From NCBI RefSeq assembly GCF_007197555.1, contig NZ_CP041614.1, forward strand, positions 1,976,001-2,040,000: a DNA stretch of 64,000 nt. Direction: 5' to 3'. The DNA comes from Shewanella psychropiezotolerans. Lineage in GTDB: Bacteria; Pseudomonadota; Gammaproteobacteria; Enterobacterales; Shewanellaceae. Positions 57,856-64,000 of the stretch are shown in pieces (within the stretch, counting starts at the first letter, position 1; each line of letters opens with the position of its first letter). The notes under the pieces were generated by a model. That model saw only the letters and a list, made by a program, of their open reading frames with translations, was not told where the DNA came from and did no database searches. Position numbers and translations under genes: made by a program.

Positions 57856-58154
57856 GCTTTCCCCTAAAATTTTCAACTTCAAGGTTAGGGTTGTAATGCG
57901 TGGTTGCCCAATATGTTTGATTCTTGTGGTCACCTATTATCCTGAATCCTATCATGGCCATTGGTGATGGCTTGTTCTTCTTTAATTTTAGAAGGTTAAA
58001 GTTTGGTGGTGTAATAATCTATCATTGATTATCAATGTTTGACGCCATTCTGCCGTCACTTTTAAAGTATGCTGAATGCTTAAACTAATGCTGTTGTAGC
58101 CGTGATAGAGCATTAGGGGCTACCTTGGCGCTTAAAGTGTTATTTTTACATGCT
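57856..58154. other. Short non-coding stretch
   Basis: No gene, repeat or clear regulatory element was seen between the orphan tail and receiver repeat copy C. Confidence 0.4.
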
Positions 58155-58695
58155 AAAGCTGGGTAGAGCGTTTAGCGGAAAATACCGTTGCAGCAAATAA
58201 AGCTCTCTCCAGAATGTTGATGTCTATATGTAAATTGGGTATTTGTTCGTTTTTGGAAAAGTGATTTACCATGATTTATATCTTTTTATTTTGGCTATGT
58301 GATGGTGGAGCATACTATGTTGAATCAGAAGTTTTAGCCGTATGGAATGACAGAAATAATGACAAAAAAGCGCATTAAAGGCAAAGAAGCGAATATTGAT
58401 GGCGGATGATGATCCGATTTCAAGAAGGGTGAATAAGGATATTTTTATCTCGTTTGGGTTTGGCGGTTAATGGCCGCGAAGCGATAGAGTGTTTTAAATT
58501 ATCTTTACAGGAACATGACCCGTATTCCCTTATCTGTCTGGATATGGTGATGCCGTTTTTCGATGGTACCTATGCTTTGAATGAAATTAGACTCATGGAG
58601 ACCAATAATACTGACGTGAAAACTGTACCCATTCCCATTGCGATGATGACGTCTAAAGAATACAAAAGAAATAGAAGTAGAGTTTTAAATGACTC
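58155..58695 (+). repeat. Receiver-segment repeat, copy C
   Basis: This copy carries the upstream GAGCGTTTAGCGG segment of copy B and almost the full receiver gene of copy A. Its frame is broken by an extra T near 58375 and a loss of about 11 bases after GGGTTTG near 58461. The central receiver (LICLDMVMPFFDGTYALNEI) still reads. It ends at TTTTAAATGACT, the sequence that copy B has fused to its own 5' half. Confidence 0.85.
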
Positions 58696-58822
58696 CAACT
58701 ATGTCAATAACCAGTGATATTAACATTCTTATGGTAGGTAATATTCCGAAGATACTCATATAGAGTATCCATCATTGTAAGTTGCCTTATTAATTGAGGC
58801 ACTAATTAAAGAGGTTGAAAAT

Positions 58823-59347
58823 ATGTCTAGTAATGGTATGTATATGCGTGTTGTGGGCCAAAAAGTTAAAGATGCAACAGATGTTAAAATTCCAGGTGGT
58901 GGTGATGGTGAGTTCTTTGAAATTATGAACTGGTCAATGTCTATGTCGCGCACAGTATCAATGAATACCGATACCAAGAACCAAGATCAGGGCACAATCC
59001 ATTTCGATCCAATTAATATTAGTATGTTAAAAAGTGGTGCTTCGCCACTTCTTTATTCCATGATGCTTAAATTTGATAAAACCTATCAGTTAGAAATTGT
59101 TGAGACTAAACCAGCTTCTAAAGGTGATGGTGTTGAGATTTCTCACAAAGTTACTTTGGATGAAGCTCGTACAATAGGGCGTTCAATTTCTTCTATACCA
59201 GATTCAGTTGCACATGAAAACTTTACTTTTTCTTACAATAAGACAGAAGAAGACTTTTATATTGAAGGCGATGACAGTACAGGTACTTCTATTGGTAAAG
59301 TGGGTTATGACCGTAAGGTTAATAAACCTACTTCACTCGCTCTTTAA
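58823..59347 (+). CDS. hcp: Hcp, type VI secretion tube protein
   Basis: Hcp rings stack to form the inner tube. The 174-residue protein has the Hcp beta-barrel pattern (GGGDGEFFEIMNWSMSMSRT, DQGTIHFDPINISMLKSGAS, HENFTFSYNKTEEDFYIEGD). RBS AAAGAGG. It leads the tss genes and is followed by a hairpin. Confidence 0.92.
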   Translation: MSSNGMYMRVVGQKVKDATDVKIPGGGDGEFFEIMNWSMSMSRTVSMNTDTKNQDQGTIHFDPINISMLKSGASPLLYSMMLKFDKTYQLEIVETKPASKGDGVEISHKVTLDEARTIGRSISSIPDSVAHENFTFSYNKTEEDFYIEGDDSTGTSIGKVGYDRKVNKPTSLAL

Positions 59348-59360
59348 TTCGGTTATTTCA

Positions 59361-59389
59361 ATTTGTCTCCCTTCTTGAGGGAGGCAATT
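59361..59389 (+). terminator. Hairpin after hcp, likely attenuator
   Basis: AATT-TG-CTCCCT pairs with AGGGAG-CA-ATT with small mismatches across a TTCTTG-type loop, 14 bases after the hcp stop. No T run follows. Partial termination here would keep Hcp more abundant than the sheath proteins. Confidence 0.5.
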
Positions 59390-59420
59390 AAACCATCTAA
59401 AAATGCAATTGGAATTCTCT

Positions 59421-59930
59421 ATGACATTGAACTCTCAGCATAAGCGTGTTAGTAAAAATCGGGTAAGTATCACCTATGACGTCGAAACCACGGAAGGTCT
59501 AGAAACGAAAGAACTGCCGTTTATTGTCGGTGTTATCGGGGATTACTCTGGTCATAAACCTGCTGCTGATAAAGTGGATCTTGAGGAACGTGAGTTTTCT
59601 ACTATCGATAAAGATAACTTTGATACCGTGATGGGGCAAATTAACCCTAGTTTAAATTATAAGGTAGATAACAAGCTGACGGATGATGATAGTCAGTTTG
59701 ACGTTAATCTTAATTTTAGTTCAATGAAAGACTTTCGACCCGAGCAGCTTGTTGGGCAAATTGAGCCACTGACTAAGTTGGTAGAAACGCGCAATCATCT
59801 GAAAACATTATTAAGTAAAGCCGACCGTTCACGAGATTTAGACCGCTTGTTAAAAGAAGTCTTTAAAGATGCAGATGCGATTCAAGGGCTAGCTCAAGAG
59901 CTTGGTTTGAATAAAGAGGAGACAGAGTAA
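59421..59930 (+). CDS. tssB: TssB (VipA), sheath small subunit
   Basis: TssB and TssC form the contractile sheath. The start at MTLNSQHKRVSKNRVSITYD aligns with TssB; an ATG 18 bases earlier is possible. KELPFIVGVIGDYSGH, NFDTVMGQINPSLNYKVDNK and FRPEQLVGQIEPLTKLVETR are family segments. It overlaps tssC by 1 base. Confidence 0.94.
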   Translation: MTLNSQHKRVSKNRVSITYDVETTEGLETKELPFIVGVIGDYSGHKPAADKVDLEEREFSTIDKDNFDTVMGQINPSLNYKVDNKLTDDDSQFDVNLNFSSMKDFRPEQLVGQIEPLTKLVETRNHLKTLLSKADRSRDLDRLLKEVFKDADAIQGLAQELGLNKEETE

Positions 59931-61420
59931 TGTCCACTGAACAACAAGCAACGACTCAAGCTGAAGTTGAGGTAGAAACAGTAGCACAGCAGAGTATTCT
60001 TGAGCGTGCTATTTCTGCGACTGCGCAAACGCCAGCTGATACCACCAAAGAACTACTGTCTATCATGACATCACAAGTGATGGAAGGGACTGTGACGTGG
60101 AATAAGAATCTCACGCTAACCATTGAGCAGGCGGTTGCAGAAATTGATCGTAAAATTTCTGAACAGTTATCTGCAGTGATGAAAAACCCAAGCTTTCAAA
60201 AATTAGAAGGCAGTTGGCTTGGTTTACATAAAATGGTTAAAAATAGTGAGCTTGGATCAGATTTAAAAATTAAAGTGGTTGATTATACCCAAGAAGAGTT
60301 ACTAGAGCAGTTTGAAGATGCCACAGCCATCGATCGTAGTCGCTTCTTTAATATGGTTTATCAAGAAGAATTTGGTACAGCAGGTGGTTTGCCATATGGT
60401 GTGCTTTTAGGTGACTATGAATTTGGTTATGCTGATGAAGATGTAGCCTTGCTTCGTTACATGGCTGAGGTGGGATCTGCATCACATACACCATTTATCG
60501 CAGCTGCCAGTTCAAATATGTTTGATTTTGATTCGTTTACCACTTTTACAGATGGTAAACCCGTTGCGTCTGGCTTTGATTCACCTGCTTATGCGAGTTG
60601 GAATGCATTTAGAGCAAGTGATGACTCGCGCTACGTTGCATTAACTTTGCCAAAGACCATGGCACGCCTACCTTACGGACAAGAAAGCACTAAGGTGTCA
60701 TCTTTTGCTTTTGAAGAGTTACCAGTACGAGAAAATGGGCAGCAAATAGTATCATCTGAAGATGATTTTGTTTGGAGCAATGCCGCTTATGAATTTGGCT
60801 TGTTGTTGACAAATGCCTATTCAAAATATGGTTGGTGTACTGCGATCAGAGGTGCTGAAAATGGCGGTAAAATAGAGAATTTACCTAATTTCACTTATTT
60901 TACTGATGCGGGTGATAGGGTTCAGCAATGCCCTACTCAGGTCAATCTGACTGATGAGCGTGAAAAAGAATTGAGTGACCTTGGCTTTTTACCCTTATTA
61001 CATTACAAAAACACCAACTATGCGGTATCAATGGGTGCTCAGTCGACGCATAAACCCAAAACCTACGCCGATGATGATTCCAATGCCAATGCTGCTATTT
61101 CTGCACGCTTACCTTACACCATGGCAAGTAGCCGTATTGCTCAATATTTAAAAGTAATGGGTCGAGATCAAGTTGGCTCAAATTTGGGTGCTGATGCGAT
61201 TGAATCCCATCTGAATAATTGGCTACAGCAGTATGTCAATGCTAACGCTGTAGGTAATGAGTCGAAGGCAAAGTTCCCACTTATTGAGGCACAAGTTACG
61301 GTTGAAGAGCATGCCGGTCGTCCAGGAGCATTTTCTGCTATCGCTCATTTACGTCCTTGGTTACAAATGGAAGAGCTGACGAGTTCAATTAGGATGGTGG
61401 CTAATATTCCTGGTAGTTAA
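59930..61420 (+). CDS. tssC: TssC (VipB), sheath large subunit
   Basis: The 496-residue protein contains QKLEGSWLGLHKMVKNSELG, EEFGTAGGLPYGVLLGDYEF, MARLPYGQESTKVSSFAFEE, and the C-terminal AHLRPWLQMEELTSSIRMVA, all typical of TssC. It is complete and adjoins tssB. Confidence 0.95.
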   Translation: MSTEQQATTQAEVEVETVAQQSILERAISATAQTPADTTKELLSIMTSQVMEGTVTWNKNLTLTIEQAVAEIDRKISEQLSAVMKNPSFQKLEGSWLGLHKMVKNSELGSDLKIKVVDYTQEELLEQFEDATAIDRSRFFNMVYQEEFGTAGGLPYGVLLGDYEFGYADEDVALLRYMAEVGSASHTPFIAAASSNMFDFDSFTTFTDGKPVASGFDSPAYASWNAFRASDDSRYVALTLPKTMARLPYGQESTKVSSFAFEELPVRENGQQIVSSEDDFVWSNAAYEFGLLLTNAYSKYGWCTAIRGAENGGKIENLPNFTYFTDAGDRVQQCPTQVNLTDEREKELSDLGFLPLLHYKNTNYAVSMGAQSTHKPKTYADDDSNANAAISARLPYTMASSRIAQYLKVMGRDQVGSNLGADAIESHLNNWLQQYVNANAVGNESKAKFPLIEAQVTVEEHAGRPGAFSAIAHLRPWLQMEELTSSIRMVANIPGS

Positions 61421-61456
61421 GTCTTTCCAGTCGTACTGTTTTGAATTGGATAACCG

Positions 61457-62809
61457 ATGATGACTAAAGCTAAAACAACCATTTCTAGATTATGGCTTAC
61501 CGAAATTCAATTGGAAGAGGGAGATTCTCCTTCTATGATAGATTCGGTGGATCAGCTTAAGCTGGTGTTAACTCGGCTGATTGCAAAGCTTGATTCGTTG
61601 ATAAGTGAACAGTTATCAGAGGTTATACAATATCCTTGTTTTAAGCAGCTCGAAGCATCTTGGTTAGAAGTTTCATCGCTGGTTTCTTTACCTGTTTCTC
61701 AGCGTAGGGTCAGAATTAAAATACTTGATGCGACATGGCAAGAGGTGTCAGAAGATCTCAATACATTTTTTAATCTTAAATGTAGTGCTTTGTTCAAGAA
61801 GTTATATTCAGATGAGTTTGATATGGCAGGCGGAACCCCATTTGGTCTGCTGGTGTTAGGGCATAAGATAACTTCAAGTTATGAAGAATCACAGCACTTC
61901 GAAGATTTATACACCTTACAATTGCTTTCAGAGTTGTGTGAAATGGCGTTTTGTCCTGCCATATTAGGGATCGATGAGTATTTTTTTGGCGATAACCCAA
62001 AGTATATTTTAAATGATTCATTACGTGTGAAACGTATTTTACAAAGTGATGATTTTTCATCTTGGCAATTACTTCGCGACAGGATCACATCAAGATTTAT
62101 TCATTTGGTATTGCCGGAATATTTGTTACGTAAACCTTACGTGCATTATGCAGCAGGGTTTATGTTTAGCGAGAGTCAATTGGATGCTAAAAGTTTATGG
62201 GGTAATAGTGTTTTTTTATTGGCAAGTAATATCGTTCGCGAGTTTGACCGTGTGAGTTGGTTTAGCTTTTTAAGCTCTTACGATGACTCAAAAAATTCTG
62301 GTGCAATCGTCAGTCAGTCTGAAGAGGTGATAACGAAAGTCGATATTCACAGTGAAGAAGATGGTTTTTGGTCTGAGGAAGGGTTTATAGCACTCAGTAG
62401 CATCTACCTTTCTGGCCAGAAAGGTTTTTTCAGTAACTGTTCAGTTTGGAAAGCCCCCGATGATACTGCTCATTTACAAGGCATGTTACAAACAAACTTG
62501 ATGGGGTGTCGTTTCGGTCACTACATTAAGGTGCAGTTAAGGGAGCTTGTGGGCTTATATGACAGTGCCGCAGCGTGTCAGCATCGGCTAAGTGAATGGT
62601 TACAATATTATACAAATTCAGGACAATTCGCTGATGACTCAATCATGGCGCGTTATCCACTTAAGTCTTTTGAAGTTCACATTAAAGAATCGCCAAATGA
62701 TAAAACACGTTACATGTGTAAATTTATTCTCCAGCCTCAGAACCAGTTCGGAATGATGGATGCTAAGTTGATTTTGGAAACCTCTGTATTGGGATATAAA
62801 TCGGATTGA
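61457..62809 (+). CDS. Second TssC-like sheath protein
   Basis: The 450-residue protein is a divergent paralogue of the preceding TssC, with the same order of motifs in weaker form (FKQLEASWLEVSSLVSLPVS, DEFDMAGGTPFGLLVLGHKI, LRKPYVHYAAGFMFSESQ, GCRFGHYIKVQLRELVGLYD). Its C-terminus lacks the canonical RPWLQMEEL. A second TssC-like gene between tssC and tssE occurs in some type VI loci. Its role is not clear: minor sheath or baseplate component. Confidence 0.85.
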   Translation: MMTKAKTTISRLWLTEIQLEEGDSPSMIDSVDQLKLVLTRLIAKLDSLISEQLSEVIQYPCFKQLEASWLEVSSLVSLPVSQRRVRIKILDATWQEVSEDLNTFFNLKCSALFKKLYSDEFDMAGGTPFGLLVLGHKITSSYEESQHFEDLYTLQLLSELCEMAFCPAILGIDEYFFGDNPKYILNDSLRVKRILQSDDFSSWQLLRDRITSRFIHLVLPEYLLRKPYVHYAAGFMFSESQLDAKSLWGNSVFLLASNIVREFDRVSWFSFLSSYDDSKNSGAIVSQSEEVITKVDIHSEEDGFWSEEGFIALSSIYLSGQKGFFSNCSVWKAPDDTAHLQGMLQTNLMGCRFGHYIKVQLRELVGLYDSAAACQHRLSEWLQYYTNSGQFADDSIMARYPLKSFEVHIKESPNDKTRYMCKFILQPQNQFGMMDAKLILETSVLGYKSD

Positions 62810-62813
62810 CACA

Positions 62814-63236
62814 ATGAGCTTAATTACGAAACTGGGTCAGTGTTGGAGTGATAATCTTGATAATATTCATGACGATATTATTGATAATTTATGTGGTCTT
62901 ATATCTGCCAGAGCTCCTATATGGCTGAAGAGTGAACAAAGTGACCGTTTATCTGGCACGATTGTGAATATGGGCATGACTTGTGTGTCACGCTGGCAAA
63001 ATCAATCAAACAGTGACGGTATCGTAACTGAAATGACGGCATTGATTCAGCGCTACGAGCCAAGATTAAGTCAGGTTGAAATTGAAATACAAGAAACATT
63101 AACCAATGAAAACCGTTTACGCTTTCGTATTTTTGCCGTAATGCACTCAGCTATTGCTGAAGAAGAGGTTGTACTGGACTCTTTTTTAGATTTTAACATT
63201 AATCGGCTTATTGTAAGGAGAGCGAACCTTGTCTGA
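62814..63236 (+). CDS. tssE: TssE, baseplate gp25-like protein
   Basis: The 140-residue protein has the gp25-like fold signs (IINLCG-type start as NLCGLISARAPIWL, TEMTALIQRYEPRLSQVEIE, LRFRIFAVMH). TssE sits in the baseplate wedge with TssF and TssG. It overlaps tssF by 8 bases. Confidence 0.88.
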   Translation: MSLITKLGQCWSDNLDNIHDDIIDNLCGLISARAPIWLKSEQSDRLSGTIVNMGMTCVSRWQNQSNSDGIVTEMTALIQRYEPRLSQVEIEIQETLTNENRLRFRIFAVMHSAIAEEEVVLDSFLDFNINRLIVRRANLV

Positions 63237-64000
63237 TGATGTTCTCTCTTATTTTGAGCAGGAATTACGATTTATTCGTGAAGAGGCTGTGCAATTCTCT
63301 GAGCGTTATCCAGGGAGTGCCCGCGCACTTGGTATTAGCAAAGATGGTATTGATGATGTTCAGATAGCACACTTGGTTGAGAGTGTGGCTTTCTTAAATG
63401 GTCGTTTACAAAAGCGATTGGACGATACTTTTCCTGAGTTAGCTGAAAGTTTAATCCGCTTATTGTTCCCTCATTATCTTCGTCCCACGCCGAGCTTTAG
63501 TATGTTGGATTTTGTTATTACTGAAGATATAAATGCAGTGCATGAAATCCCTATCGGTACTGAGTTTGAAATAACTGATGATAAAGTTAGTGCCGTGTTT
63601 CGTACTACCGAAATGGTGGAACTATTACCACTGAAAATTGATCAGGTGAGCGTATCTTTTGCACCATTTAAAGGAGGGAAGCAATCAGGAGTTGAGCATG
63701 CTAAGGCGCTAATTGAAATTTCAATTTCCACATTTGATGAGAATATGGATCTCTCTTCTTTGTCACTTGAGCGATTGAAGGTGCAATTAAAAGGGGATGG
63801 TAGCTTTTTACTGCGTTTGTATGACCTGTTATTTCAAGGCGTTTTACAGATCAGTATTGAGGCTAATGGTGAGTGTATCGAATTAGGTAGAGACGCCATG
63901 CAGCCCACTGGTTTTAAGTTCGCTGAAAGTGTCTTACCGTATCAGTCAAATAGCTTTGGTGGATTTAAACTGCTGACAGAGTTCTTTATGTTCTCTGAGC
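63229..64000 (+). CDS. tssF: TssF, baseplate protein (runs off the window)
   Basis: TTG start with AAGGAG 9 bases upstream. The N-terminal YFEQELRFIREEAVQFSERY and LFPHYLRPTPSFSMLDFVI are diagnostic of TssF (VasA/ImpG). About 257 residues are visible out of an expected 600 or so; the rest lies beyond the right edge. Confidence 0.93.
   Translation, partial: MSDDVLSYFEQELRFIREEAVQFSERYPGSARALGISKDGIDDVQIAHLVESVAFLNGRLQKRLDDTFPELAESLIRLLFPHYLRPTPSFSMLDFVITEDINAVHEIPIGTEFEITDDKVSAVFRTTEMVELLPLKIDQVSVSFAPFKGGKQSGVEHAKALIEISISTFDENMDLSSLSLERLKVQLKGDGSFLLRLYDLLFQGVLQISIEANGECIELGRDAMQPTGFKFAESVLPYQSNSFGGFKLLTEFFMFSE

Noticed and set aside
1..64000. tRNA, rRNA genes and CRISPR arrays
   Set aside because: None was recognised on reading both strands. 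No regularly spaced repeats with unique spacers were found.

Overview
The window looks like a chromosomal segment of a moderately AT-rich marine-type gammaproteobacterium. A Shewanella or related Alteromonadales or Vibrionales host fits the gene families, but no rRNA or housekeeping marker fixes the genus. The left half is a catabolic region. The right half is accessory DNA: an integrase, a type IVb pilus locus, transposon relics and a type VI secretion locus that runs off the right edge.

Layout. 0-1.4 kb: a small hypothetical gene and a decayed hsdM remnant. 1.4-11.0 kb, all on the minus strand: paaK, an NAD-type aldehyde dehydrogenase, aauBEDA (a TTQ-dependent amine dehydrogenase with its maturation proteins), two c-type cytochromes, an amidase and a porin. 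11.6-24.1 kb: divergent phenylacetate genes paaZ, (paaY minus), paaG, I, J, A, B, C, D, E, X, an EthD-like gene and a fused hydratase/3-hydroxyacyl-CoA dehydrogenase. Together these give a route amine -> arylacetaldehyde -> phenylacetate -> phenylacetyl-CoA -> central metabolism. 24.3-29.8 kb, minus strand: an exported PSD-family decarboxylase, an exported choloylglycine-hydrolase-type Ntn hydrolase and a lipoprotein penicillin-acylase-type Ntn hydrolase. Their position suggests, as inference only, that they release aromatic amino acids or acids from amides and make the amine used by AauAB. 30.8-34.9 kb: malonate uptake and use (madL, madM, malonyl-CoA decarboxylase, malonyl-CoA synthetase).

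35.2-49.3 kb: a P2-like tyrosine integrase, a stand-alone receiver protein, an ISKra4-like transposase relic and a type IVb pilus locus (prepilins, TcpQ-like protein, secretin, PilO/P/Q/R-like proteins, a shortened prepilin peptidase and a second ATPase). 49.3-52.2 kb is a graveyard of Tn3, IS6, HTH and IS66 pieces. 52.2-55.7 kb holds a broken vgrG, an adaptor-like gene, a PAAR gene and a possible ADP-ribosyltransferase toxin. 55.7-57.7 kb is an IS256-type element interrupted by an IS66 element. 58.8-64 kb is hcp, tssB, tssC, a second tssC-like gene, tssE and the start of tssF.

Two cross-cutting points. At least a dozen genes are broken by a single-base change in a homopolymer run, mostly one missing G or C, and all read through when one base is restored. 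This looks more like sequence error than decay. Separately, a segment carrying a receiver-domain gene occurs three times (about 36.4, 51.8 and 58.2 kb). The last two copies are direct repeats that bracket the VgrG/PAAR/toxin module.
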